From Vogesella mureinivorans (GTDB lineage: Bacteria > Pseudomonadota > Gammaproteobacteria > Burkholderiales > Chromobacteriaceae): DNA of 64,000 nt. Under the pieces are notes generated by a model. That model was not told the origin of the DNA and did not search any database. It worked only from the letters and a program-made list of their open reading frames with translations. Position 1 is the stretch's first letter. Each line of letters starts with the position of its first letter. This document shows positions 25,205 to 33,362 of the stretch, piece after piece. The translations under genes and the position numbers were made by a program. The DNA lies in assembly GCF_007644035.1 (NCBI RefSeq), contig NZ_VMTV02000909.1, positions 1 to 64,000 on the forward strand, in the 5' to 3' direction.

Positions 25205-25214
25205 CGCACACCTC

Positions 25215-25764
25215 CTGCCAGCAGCATCCCGCAACATGGCATGGCATTAAAAACGGCAATCAGGCCAAACGTGGGGTGGGTAATGGTTGCGGTGCGTAAC
25301 AGGTAGCCCGGATAAGCCAACGGCGCATCCGGGGAATGGCGTAGCGCCAGTAAACAGGCAGCGGGCGAGGGTGGATGCGAAAAGGTTGGCCGCATACTGG
25401 GTAAGGGGTGATGCGGCCAACCTTTTGTGGTGAAGCGGTGGCGTCGTTCCCCGGATGCGGCTGCGCCTTATCCGGGCTACGAGCTACGAGCTGCCAGCAG
25501 CATCCCGCAACAGGGCATAGCATTAAAAACGTCAATCAGGCCAAACGTGGGATGGGTAATGGTTGCAGTGCATAACAGGTAGCCCGGATAAGCCAACGGC
25601 GCATCCGGGGAAGGGCGTAGCGCCAGTAAACAGGCAGCTGGAGAGAGTGGATGCAAAAAGGTTGGCCGCATGCCGGGTAAGGAGTGATGCGGCCAACCTT
25701 TTGTGGTGAAGCGGTGGCGTAGTTCCCCGGATGCGGCTGCGCCTTATCCGGGCTACGAGCTGGA
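25215..25764. repeat. Two tandem copies of a 276-bp unit carrying REPs and a motif hairpin
   Basis: The block from 25215 recurs at 25491 (period 276, mostly identical). Each copy holds a REP (25303-25334; 25579-25610), a 16-bp hairpin of the dispersed motif (25380-25395/25411-25426; 25656-25671/25687-25702) and an inverted REP (25449-25480; 25725-25756). The first copy begins 10 bases upstream of the RAYT start codon. No gene lies here. Confidence 0.85.
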
Positions 25765-25784
25765 GCCTGTCGGGTAGGGGGTGT

Positions 25785-25932
25785 GCGGCCAACCTTTGTG
25801 GTGTGTCACAGGTAGCCCAGATAAGCCAACGGCGCATCCGGGGAAGGGTGTACCAGCGGCAAGCAAGTAGTGGGCGAGGGTAGAGGCAAAAGGTTGGCTG
25901 CATACCGGGTAAGGGTGATGCAGCCAACCTTT
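25785..25932. repeat. Degenerate BIME with compensatory stem changes
   Basis: A lone right arm of the motif hairpin (25785-25798) is followed by a REP (25812-25843, one change) and a hairpin whose arms both changed (AAAAGGTTGGCTGCAT 25888-25903; ATGCAGCCAACCTTT 25918-25932), so pairing is kept. Confidence 0.8.
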
Positions 25933-25945
25933 GAAGGCTTCGCGG

Positions 25946-25981
25946 TGAACGTTGGGCTTCGCTACGCGCAACCCAATCTAC
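25946..25981. repeat. Second REP-like palindrome
   Basis: GTTGGGCTTCGC and GCGCAACCCAA form an imperfect palindrome just downstream of the dCTP deaminase gene. Its sequence differs from the main REP family and resembles REP-like elements of other proteobacteria. Confidence 0.5.
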
Positions 25982-25991
25982 GTGCTAATTA

Positions 25992-27725
25992 CTAGTCGTT
26001 ACTCAGCAAGTAATCTAACTCATCTTTGTATGGAAGTATTGGCTCGTACAGTTGATGATACCCTTTTCCGACAGCTCCCATAAATTGAATTAAGCCAGGA
26101 GGATTTTCCCCAATAGATATGATGTGATCTGTGGCAATTCCTGGATAGGGGTCAATATAAACTATTTCTTTTATCCCGAGTTGATAGGCTTTTTTAGCGC
26201 AAAGCTCGCAGGGACTTGCAGTTGTGTACAGCTTGCCGCCAATTACCCCCATGCCGCCATGCTTTGTCAACTGAAGGAATGCATTTTCTTCTGCATGAAG
26301 GGCACGGGTATGTACCTGATTTCCCTTGGAGTCAATGTTATTTTTTATATCCTTAAAGCAGTATGCATGATTTCTTCCGCTGCTTTTGTCTGCTGTTGTG
26401 ATGGCAATATATTGATCTTTGGCTCTTGTCCGAAATTCTTCGGAGTTTCGTTCGTATCGGCTATAGGCGATTTCATCAAAGTCGTTTAGAAGACCCTTGA
26501 GGGATCTTAACGAGCAGGGCACTTGACCTTTTGCAACATCATTCCATCCGATTGCTTTGATCGAGTTATTCTCATCAGTGACCACTGCGCCAACTTGACG
26601 GGAAATGCAGCCAGAATTGGATTTGGCTGTATAAGCGACCTGCATCACCCTTTCTATTGTTCGTGGCGACACCAACCCTGGATGGAGCATTAACGCAAAA
26701 TACCATGCAAGCTGAGCTTTTAGTACGTTGTTGTTCTCCAGTTCGTTTCTTGGATTAAACAAGTGAATATCAGCCATTTCAATACATTTTTTTACGTTCT
26801 GACTTACAAAATCGGCATTGCTTATTTTTGTTTTTCCAGACTCTCTCTTCTCGATTTCGTCAAATTTTTCTACCGAAAACTTGTGAACATTTTGCAGGTA
26901 TGTTTTTCGGTCATCGTTTGGGGCGTTGACTGATATCAAATAGAATGCAGCATATCTATCCTTAAAAAACCTGGCCTCGTAGGGGTTTCTGATGGCATCG
27001 ATTACTATAAAAACATCACCTTTTATTTTCCGTAGTAATTTTATTATTCTATTTATTGTTTCGGGTAAGTGATAAATGTTGTCTGGGATGAATTCCCTCT
27101 CTTTGTAATTTACATCAATATACCCGCGCCTGCGGATTGAGTTTCCAGCTGCTTGGTAGGTGTAAATATAAAGATCAGAATCAATGGTGTTTAGTTCATT
27201 TTTGAATTTTTGAGTAAACGATCTGGCCATTCCAAGAAATTGAAGAAATTTTTTCTTCTCGCTCTCGGTTAGTGCTATTGGTGCGTCGTGATTCAATATC
27301 TTTCCGAGGACGGATTGAAAGTTTGGAGCCTTCTTCATTTTGGAAAATGAGCCGCCCAATAGTGACTGCAGAATCATGTTTTCATTTATGCCACCAGGAT
27401 GTGACTGGGCAATAAATTTTGCCACCTCCGGCGGGTCGCGGGAGAGAAAGTATGCCGATATAAGATCGCTAACTTTTATTGAATAAAATTTTTTGAAATT
27501 TTGCTGTGCATATTTTTTTAGTATGGAATAACGCCTCGCGTCATTTCCCTTGTAAAAAGGCTCACCCTCAGTTCGAACGGACGAAACGTCAGGAAAACTA
27601 GCGTCGGACTCAAGAATATTTGCGGCGGTTGTGCAGCCCGATCCAGTTCGCCCCGTCAATCCAACTAAAATAAATTCTTGTCTTGCAAGGAAAAGCTTGG
27701 AAATTGTTTCGTTGTTTTTTCTCAT
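25992..27725 (-). CDS. Anti-phage dCTP deaminase (AvcD/DCD type)
   Basis: A 577-residue two-domain protein. The N-terminal domain is a P-loop kinase-like NTPase with Walker A GLTGRTGSGCTT (about 22-33). The C-terminal domain is a zinc deoxycytidylate-type deaminase with His477-Ala-Glu479 (ALHAEEN) and Cys506-x-x-Cys509 (SPCELCAKK). This architecture is that of AvcD/DCD defence proteins, which deaminate dCTP/dCMP when phage infection blocks host transcription and so starve phage of nucleotides (established). The gene is clearly more AT-rich than its neighbours and has no copy of the dispersed motif, pointing to acquisition. ATG 27725 is my start; the frame is open to 27776, inside the nrdB terminator. 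AvcD is normally held by an RNA antitoxin AvcI upstream, but only 60 bases separate it from nrdB. Confidence 0.85.
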   Translation of the reverse strand: MRKNNETISKLFLARQEFILVGLTGRTGSGCTTAANILESDASFPDVSSVRTEGEPFYKGNDARRYSILKKYAQQNFKKFYSIKVSDLISAYFLSRDPPEVAKFIAQSHPGGINENMILQSLLGGSFSKMKKAPNFQSVLGKILNHDAPIALTESEKKKFLQFLGMARSFTQKFKNELNTIDSDLYIYTYQAAGNSIRRRGYIDVNYKEREFIPDNIYHLPETINRIIKLLRKIKGDVFIVIDAIRNPYEARFFKDRYAAFYLISVNAPNDDRKTYLQNVHKFSVEKFDEIEKRESGKTKISNADFVSQNVKKCIEMADIHLFNPRNELENNNVLKAQLAWYFALMLHPGLVSPRTIERVMQVAYTAKSNSGCISRQVGAVVTDENNSIKAIGWNDVAKGQVPCSLRSLKGLLNDFDEIAYSRYERNSEEFRTRAKDQYIAITTADKSSGRNHAYCFKDIKNNIDSKGNQVHTRALHAEENAFLQLTKHGGMGVIGGKLYTTASPCELCAKKAYQLGIKEIVYIDPYPGIATDHIISIGENPPGLIQFMGAVGKGYHQLYEPILPYKDELDYLLSND

Positions 27726-27756
27726 AGCCAATATGACGCCAGTAAGGTTTCGAAAA

Positions 27757-27787
27757 AACAAAAGGGTGCGTAGCACCCTTTTGTTTT
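27757..27787 (-). terminator. Terminator after nrdB
   Basis: ACAAAAGGGTGC / GCACCCTTTTGT form a 12-bp perfect stem around GTA; on the minus strand it is followed by a run of T. The nrdB stop codon is in its first bases. Confidence 0.9.
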
Positions 27788-28856
27788 AATCCCAGCTCAA
27801 CGCGCCGCCAGTCTGGTACTCGGTCACGCGGGTCTCGAAGAAGTTTTTCTCTTTCTTCAGGTCGATCATCTCGCTCATCCACGGGAACGGGTTGTTTACG
27901 CCGGGGAACAGCTGGTCCAGGCCGATTTGCTGCATGCGGCGGTTGGCGATGAAGCGCAGGTATTCCTTGAACATGCTGGCGTTCAGGCCCAGTACGCCGC
28001 GTGGCATGGTGTCTTCGGCGTAGGCGTATTCCAGCTCTACGGCGTGTTTGAACAGCTCGGTGATGTCGGCCTTGAAGCTGTCGGTCCAGATTTCCGGCTG
28101 TTCCAGCTTGATGGTGTTGATCAGGTCGATGCCGAAGTTGCAGTGCATGGACTCGTCGCGCAGGATGTACTGGTACTGCTCGGCGGCGCCGGTCATCTTG
28201 TTCTGGCGGCCCAGCGCCAGGATCTGCACGAAGCCTACGTAGAAGAACAGGCCTTCCATGATGCAGGCAAACACGATCAGCGATTTCAGCAGGGTCTGGT
28301 CGGTTTCCAGGGTGCCGGTCTTGAATTCGGGGTTGCACAGCACGTTGATGAACGGCAGCAGGAATTCGTCTTTGTCGCGGATGGATTTGATTTCGTTGTA
28401 GGCGTTGAACACTTCGCCTTCGTCCAGGCCCAGGCTTTCTACGATGTACTGGTAGGCGTGGGTATGGATGGCTTCGTCAAAGGCCTGGCGCAGCAGGAAC
28501 TGGCGGCATTCCGGGCTGGTGATCTGGCGGTAGGTGCCCAGGACGATGTTGTTGGCGGCCAGGCTGTCGGCGGTAACAAAGAAGCCCAGGTTGCGTTTGA
28601 CGATGCGCATTTCGTCTTCGGACAGCTGGCCGGTTTTCCACTGTTCGATGTCGCGCTGCATGTTTACTTCTTGCGGCATCCAGTGGTTGGCGCACTGGGC
28701 CAGGTATTTTTCCCATGCCCATTTGTGTTTGAACGGTACCAGCTGGTTCACGTCGGTTTTGCCGTTGATTACGCGTTTGTCCAGGGCGTTTACACGGCCG
28801 GCGGCGGTGGCGGCTGGGGTGGCGGTAGCGGGGGTGTCGTCGAAGGACAGGCTCAT
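27786..28856 (-). CDS. nrdB: Ribonucleotide reductase class Ia, beta subunit
   Basis: NrdB carries the diiron-tyrosyl radical used by NrdA to reduce ribonucleotides. The 356-residue protein has the iron ligands in [33 protein letters not shown] and [12 protein letters not shown], and the C-terminal tail that docks to NrdA. GGAG 9 bases before ATG 28856 supports the start; the longer frame to 28985 crosses a repeat and is not coding. In this operon (minus strand) nrdA comes first, then two small genes, then nrdB. Its N-terminal 20 residues are Ala/Thr-rich. Confidence 0.96.
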   Translation of the reverse strand: MSLSFDDTPATATPAATAAGRVNALDKRVINGKTDVNQLVPFKHKWAWEKYLAQCANHWMPQEVNMQRDIEQWKTGQLSEDEMRIVKRNLGFFVTADSLAANNIVLGTYRQITSPECRQFLLRQAFDEAIHTHAYQYIVESLGLDEGEVFNAYNEIKSIRDKDEFLLPFINVLCNPEFKTGTLETDQTLLKSLIVFACIMEGLFFYVGFVQILALGRQNKMTGAAEQYQYILRDESMHCNFGIDLINTIKLEQPEIWTDSFKADITELFKHAVELEYAYAEDTMPRGVLGLNASMFKEYLRFIANRRMQQIGLDQLFPGVNNPFPWMSEMIDLKKEKNFFETRVTEYQTGGALSWD

Positions 28857-28927
28857 TATTCTTGCTCCGGATTCTGTATGGGTTTGTTCGTGTTTCTGGC
28901 GCGCCGTCCGGTGGGAGGGCGCCGCGT

Positions 28928-28990
28928 CATCCCGAAACCGGCTGGGGGCAACCGGCTTGAGGATGGGTTGGCCGCATGCGGCCAACCTGT
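28928..28990. repeat. 63-bp direct repeat, copy 1
   Basis: This is identical to 29618-29680. It contains an imperfect hairpin (ATCC..AACCGG .. CCGG.TT..GGAT) and the 20-base palindromic pair of the dispersed motif, GTTGGCCGC-AT-GCGGCCAAC. The two copies flank the lipoprotein gene. Confidence 0.9.
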
Positions 28991-29008
28991 TTGCTGTACG
29001 GCTTGTTG

Positions 29009-29581
29009 TTACTGTGTGCCTGGCAGCAGCTGTAGCTGCACGCTGTCGCTATCGTTTATATGCCACACGCGCTGCATGTGGGCGTAGTCGCGCGGGTGCG
29101 AGTCCAGGTAGCTCAGGTCCGGGCGGTAGTCCAGATTAAAGCGGATATCGCCCAGGTACACGCTGTGCCCGGCGGTAACGGTAAAGCTTTGGCCCAGGGC
29201 AAAGCTGGCGCTGCGCTGGGTGTTGATGGCCAAGTTGTCGCCGGCGGCGTCGTCTGCCCAGCGCGCGGTGGCTTTGTCCAGCATGTAGCGGCCTGGTGGC
29301 AGGGCCAGCAGCTGCAGGCGGCCAATAACGGGGTCGCTACCGGCGGGGCCAAAGATGCTGTCCAGGCCAAAGTTGGCACGCAGTACGCCTTTTAGCCCGT
29401 TGTCCAGCCCGTGCCAGTACACCATGGCAGTGGCGTTTTCCGGGGCGTAGGTACGCACGGTCATGGCCAGGATGGCGTGGCCGCTGTCTGGCGCTGGCTG
29501 CAGGCTGCCTTGCAGCTGGTCGGCCAGCGTAGCGCAGCCTGTGAGCAGGGCGGCGGCGCAGGCGATAAGCAGGCGTTTCAT
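29009..29581 (-). CDS. Unknown lipoprotein between nrdA and nrdB
   Basis: A 190-residue predicted outer-membrane or periplasmic lipoprotein: basic start MKRLL, hydrophobic stretch, lipobox LTGC with Cys16. The mature part looks like a beta-rich soluble domain, with a region ([20 protein letters not shown]) like surface-exposed bacterial lipoproteins of unknown role. I cannot assign a family. It is flanked on both sides by identical 63-bp repeats holding hairpins, as if inserted as a unit into the nrdA-nrdB operon. The start at 29581 is set by the signal peptide; the ribosome binding site is unclear. Confidence 0.75.
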   Translation of the reverse strand: MKRLLIACAAALLTGCATLADQLQGSLQPAPDSGHAILAMTVRTYAPENATAMVYWHGLDNGLKGVLRANFGLDSIFGPAGSDPVIGRLQLLALPPGRYMLDKATARWADDAAGDNLAINTQRSASFALGQSFTVTAGHSVYLGDIRFNLDYRPDLSYLDSHPRDYAHMQRVWHINDSDSVQLQLLPGTQ

Positions 29582-29617
29582 GGCGTCTCCGGTGTGGCTG
29601 GCGGCAGGGCCGCGTGG

Positions 29618-29680
29618 CATCCCGAAACCGGCTGGGGGCAACCGGCTTGAGGATGGGTTGGCCGCATGCGGCCAACCTGT
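29618..29680. repeat. 63-bp direct repeat, copy 2
   Basis: Identical to 28928-28990; it lies just upstream of the lipoprotein gene and has the same orientation. Confidence 0.9.
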
Positions 29681-29701
29681 GGGCTTGTTTTTTATCTGAT
29701 T

Positions 29702-29734
29702 CCCCGGATGCGGCTGGCGCCTTATCCGGGCTAC
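29702..29734. repeat. Solitary REP palindrome
   Basis: This is a member of the RAYT-linked REP family (CCCCGGATGCGG...CCTTATCCGGGCTAC) with one extra base in the centre, placed between the lipoprotein gene and the small membrane protein gene, 4.5 kb from the RAYT. Confidence 0.85.
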
Positions 29735-29812
29735 AGTCTTGGCACTCTTTCCAAAGTATGGTGGGCAACTTGGGGAAGAGTGGCGGGGGCATACCCCGCC
29801 ATGCCTCGTAAC

Positions 29813-30025
29813 TTACCGTTTTATCTGGTTGTCTTTTGCTGCCAATTTGAGCTTCACCCCATCCTGAGTCGAGGTAGAAAGCTCAGCACTAAAATCATCA
29901 AATCGGCTTTTGTCAAAATGGTTAGTGATCAACAAAACACTGCCAGTGACAAATCCAAAAATCAGAAGCGTAGCAAGAGTAGTAACCCAGATAAATCTCA
30001 CGAGGCGATCTGCTTTTGACGGCAT
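29813..30025 (-). CDS. Unknown 70-residue single-pass membrane protein after nrdA
   Basis: The protein has a short basic N-terminus (MPSKADRLVRF), one membrane segment (about residues 11-33) and a polar C-terminal tail of about 35 residues. GGAGG 6 bases before ATG 30025, and a position 18 bases after the nrdA stop on the same strand, make it a likely real gene co-transcribed with nrdA. It is somewhat richer in AT than its neighbours. I recognise no family. A role linked to nucleotide reduction is only suggested by position. Confidence 0.6.
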   Translation of the reverse strand: MPSKADRLVRFIWVTTLATLLIFGFVTGSVLLITNHFDKSRFDDFSAELSTSTQDGVKLKLAAKDNQIKR

Positions 30026-30043
30026 GTTCGCCTCCGCGGGTTA

Positions 30044-32911
30044 TTACTGGCAGCTTTCGCAGTCCGGGTTGTCGATGCTGCAGAACTTGGCATCGGTGGC
30101 CGGGGTGGTGTCTACCACGGCTGCCGGGGCGGGTGCTGCGGCTGCGCCGCCTGCTACCGGTACGGCGTTCAGTTCGCCGCCACGGCCGGTGGATTTCTCG
30201 GCGGAGCTGGCGCCCAGGGTGCGCAGGTAGTAGGTGGTTTTCAGGCCTTTTACCCAGGCCAGCTTGTACAGCTCGTCCAGTTTCTTGCCCGATGCGCCGG
30301 CCATGTACAGGTTCAGCGATTGTGCCTGGTCGATCCATTTCTGGCGGCGGCTGGCGGCTTCTACCAGCCAGCTTGGGTCTACTTCGAACGCGGTGGCGTA
30401 GATGGCTTTCAGCTCGGCCGGTACGCGGTCGATGCGGCCCAGGCTGCCGTCGAAGTATTTCAGGTCGGCAACCATCACTTCGTCCCACAGGCCCAGTTTT
30501 TTCAGGTCGCGCACCAGGTATTCGTTGGTGACGGTGAATTCGCCGGACAGGTTGGATTTCACGAACAGGTTCTGGTAGGTCGGCTCGATGGAGGCAGACA
30601 CACCAATGATGTTGGCGATGGTGGCGGTAGGGGCAATGGCCAGCACGTTGGAGTTACGCATGCCGTGTTCGGCGATGCGCTTGCGCAGGCTGCTCCAGTC
30701 CATGCGTTCGCTGCGGTCCATTTCCAGGTAGCCGCCGCGCTCGGCTGCCAGCAGGTTGATGCTGTCGTGCGGCAGGATGCCACGGTCCCACAGGCTGCCT
30801 TTGTACGATGGGTAGCGGCCGCGCTCTTCAGCCAGCTCGGTGCTGGCCAGGTAGGCGTAGTAGGCCACGGCTTCCATGGAGATGTCGGCAAACTCGACGG
30901 CGGTGTCGCTGGCGTACGGTACGCGCATCTGGTGCAGGCAGTCCTGGAAGCCCATGATGCCCATGCCTACCGGGCGGTGCTTCAGGTTGGAGTTGCGTGC
31001 TTTTTTCACCGGGTAGAAGTTGATGTCGATCACGTTGTCCAGCATGCGCAGGGCGACGCGTACGGTGCGTTGCAGCTTCTCGGTGTCCAGCTCGGGGCCG
31101 TTGGCGCCTTGTTTCAGGTGGCGTGCCAGGTTCACAGAGCCCAGGTTGCACACGGCGATTTCGTCGTCGTTGGTGTTCAGGGTGATTTCGGTGCACAGGT
31201 TGCTGCTGTGTACCACGCCCATGTGTTGCTGCGGGCTACGGATGTTGCACGGGTCTTTGAAGGTAACCCATGGGTGGCCGGTTTCGAACAGCATGGTCAG
31301 CATTTTGCGCCACAGGCTCAGGGCCGGGATCTGCTTGAATACGCGCAGCTCGCCGTTGCGGCCTTTTTGCTCGTAGGCGGTGTAGGCTTTTTCGAAGGCC
31401 TGGCCGTAGATGTCGTGCAGGTCTGGCGTTTCGCTAGGCGAGAACAGGCTCCACTCGCCACCTTCCATCACGCGCTTCATGAACAGGTCCGGGATCCAGT
31501 TGGCGGTGTTCATGTCGTGGGTGCGGCGGCGGTCGTCGCCGGTGTTCTTGCGCAGCTCCAGGAATTCTTCGATGTCGGCGTGCCAGGTTTCCAGGTAGGC
31601 ACACACGGCGCCTTTGCGCTTGCCACCCTGGTTCACGGCCACGGCGGTGTCGTTGACTACTTTCAGGAACGGCACCACGCCTTGCGATTTGCCGTTGGTG
31701 CCTTTGATGTGGCTGCCCATGGCGCGTACTGGGGTCCAGTCGTTACCCAGGCCACCGGCAAACTTGGACAGCAGGGCGTTTTCCTTGATGCCTTCGTAGA
31801 TGCCGTCCAGGTCGTCGGCGATGGTGGTGAGGTAGCAGCTGGACAGCTGGCTACGACGGGTGCCGGCGTTGAACAGGGTAGGGGTGGACGACATGAAGTC
31901 GAAGCTGGACAGCACGTTGTAGAAGGCGATGGCGCTTTCTTCGCGGTTCACTTCGTTCAGTGCCAGGCCCATGGCTACACGCATGTAGAAAGCCTGCGGC
32001 ATTTCGATGCGGGTGTCTTCGATGTGCAGGAAGTAGCGGTCGTACAGGGTTTGCAGGCCCAGGTAGCCAAACTGCAGGTCGCGTTCCGGTTTCAGCGCGG
32101 CGCCCAGTTTTTTCAGGTCGTACTCGCCCAGCTTTTCGTCCAGCAGCTCGGCGGCAATGCCTTTTTTCACGTAGCTAGGGAAGTACAGCGGGTAGTGCTG
32201 GCCCATTTCTTCCTGGCTGATGGCTTCGCCCAGGATTTCCAGGCGGATATTGCCCAGCAGCAGGCGTGCGGTCACGTAGTCGTAGGCCGGGTCTTGTTCG
32301 ATCAGGGCGCGGGCAGCCAGGATGGACGATTTGTTGACTTCTTCTTCCGGTACGCCGTCGTAGATGTTCTTCAGCGTTTCGGACAGGATGGCGTCCACGT
32401 CGGTGGCGGCCAAGCCCTGGCAGGCGGATTCGATGGTGGCGCGCAGGCGGGCGATATCCAGCGGCAGCTTGCGGCCATCTTTGCGGATCACGTTGATCTG
32501 GATCTGGTGCAGGGCTTCGCCACGGGCGGCGCGTTCTTGCGAGCGCTGGTCACGGTACAACACGTAGGCGCGGGCCACGTCGTGCTCGCCGGCGCGCATC
32601 AGCGACAGCTCTACCTGGTCCTGGATGTCTTCGATGTGGATGGCGCCGCCTTCCGGTTTGCGACGCATCAGGGCGCTGACCACCGACTCGGTAAGGTGTG
32701 CCACTTTGTCGCGGATGCTGGCGGAGTTCACGCTTTGCGAGCCCATTACCGCCAGGAAGGTTTTGGTCATGGCGATAGAGATTTTTACCGGCTCGAATGC
32801 CACCACGGCGCCATTGCGGCGAATGGTCTTGTACTGGCTGTAGTCGGCTTGTGGCGCGGCTGCGCGGCCCAGTTCGGCGGCGGTGTTGGCGTCGGTAGTG
32901 GTCAGTGGCAT
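30044..32911 (-). CDS. nrdA: Ribonucleotide reductase class Ia, alpha subunit
   Basis: NrdA reduces ribonucleoside diphosphates, using the radical from NrdB. The protein is 955 residues from ATG 32911 (GAGGG at 7 bases spacing) or 957 from ATG 32917. It carries two N-terminal ATP-cone domains in series (about 25-115, starting YKTIRRNGAVVAFEPVKI, and about 125-220, starting INVIRKDGRKLPLDIARL), as in Pseudomonas NrdA. The catalytic barrel has SSCYLTTI, VCNLGSVNLARHL and the late radical-transfer tyrosines, and the C-terminal redox cysteines are in the tail CESCQ. Paired NrdR boxes lie about 160-205 bases upstream. Confidence 0.96.
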   Translation of the reverse strand: MPLTTTDANTAAELGRAAAPQADYSQYKTIRRNGAVVAFEPVKISIAMTKTFLAVMGSQSVNSASIRDKVAHLTESVVSALMRRKPEGGAIHIEDIQDQVELSLMRAGEHDVARAYVLYRDQRSQERAARGEALHQIQINVIRKDGRKLPLDIARLRATIESACQGLAATDVDAILSETLKNIYDGVPEEEVNKSSILAARALIEQDPAYDYVTARLLLGNIRLEILGEAISQEEMGQHYPLYFPSYVKKGIAAELLDEKLGEYDLKKLGAALKPERDLQFGYLGLQTLYDRYFLHIEDTRIEMPQAFYMRVAMGLALNEVNREESAIAFYNVLSSFDFMSSTPTLFNAGTRRSQLSSCYLTTIADDLDGIYEGIKENALLSKFAGGLGNDWTPVRAMGSHIKGTNGKSQGVVPFLKVVNDTAVAVNQGGKRKGAVCAYLETWHADIEEFLELRKNTGDDRRRTHDMNTANWIPDLFMKRVMEGGEWSLFSPSETPDLHDIYGQAFEKAYTAYEQKGRNGELRVFKQIPALSLWRKMLTMLFETGHPWVTFKDPCNIRSPQQHMGVVHSSNLCTEITLNTNDDEIAVCNLGSVNLARHLKQGANGPELDTEKLQRTVRVALRMLDNVIDINFYPVKKARNSNLKHRPVGMGIMGFQDCLHQMRVPYASDTAVEFADISMEAVAYYAYLASTELAEERGRYPSYKGSLWDRGILPHDSINLLAAERGGYLEMDRSERMDWSSLRKRIAEHGMRNSNVLAIAPTATIANIIGVSASIEPTYQNLFVKSNLSGEFTVTNEYLVRDLKKLGLWDEVMVADLKYFDGSLGRIDRVPAELKAIYATAFEVDPSWLVEAASRRQKWIDQAQSLNLYMAGASGKKLDELYKLAWVKGLKTTYYLRTLGASSAEKSTGRGGELNAVPVAGGAAAAPAPAAVVDTTPATDAKFCSIDNPDCESCQ

Positions 32912-33069
32912 TGTCATTGCCCTCGTGATGGGTAGGTTATTCGATGCTTCCGGCGGCGGCGGGCATGTGTTTTTGGCATGCGGCACGCGGGCGGAAGGGG
33001 TCGCGCAGCGGTGGTGGCAGGCGGGCTGTGGACAACTCTGTTGAAAAGCTGTGCGCCAGCTGTGCACAA

Positions 33070-33085
33070 ACACAATATATGCTGT
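33070..33085 (-). promoter_or_regulatory. NrdR box 1 (proximal)
   Basis: Read on the minus strand, ACAGCATATATTGTGT matches 14 of 16 positions of the NrdR consensus acaCwAtATaTwGtgt. It lies upstream of nrdA and overlaps a likely -10 (TATATT). Confidence 0.75.
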
Positions 33086-33100
33086 TTTGACCGGAAAGTG

Positions 33101-33116
33101 ACGCAAATTCTAGTGG
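33101..33116 (-). promoter_or_regulatory. NrdR box 2 (distal)
   Basis: Minus strand CCACTAGAATTTGCGT matches about 11 of 16 NrdR consensus positions. Its centre is 31 bp from that of box 1, the three-helical-turn spacing usual for NrdR box pairs. Confidence 0.65.
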
Positions 33117-33362
33117 TGAAGTGTGTGCGGGACAAGTCTTGACAGCTACGGCAAAAAGCTGAAAGCCGCGCCAGTATTGGCTTTGCGCGGCAAACTTATT
33201 TTTGCGGCCTGCCGGGGCCGTGCGGCGGGGCTAGCTACAACAAGGGTTTGCGGCTGCGGCAGTTTTGCCACAGCGGCGGTTTTATGACGGCTGTTGCGCT
33301 GCTGCGACGCCCAAAAAGCAAAAAGGGCGGTTTTCACCGCCCTGCAACACTATATCTTGTGT
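33117..33362. other. Gene-free stretch between nrdA leader and pgeF
   Basis: No gene is seen. It holds the pgeF terminator at 33324 and otherwise no motif I recognise. Confidence 0.5.
33324..33345 (-). terminator. Terminator after pgeF
   Basis: On the minus strand AGGGCGGT / ACCGCCCT form an 8-bp stem with a 4-base loop, followed by TTTTTGCTTTTT. Confidence 0.88.
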
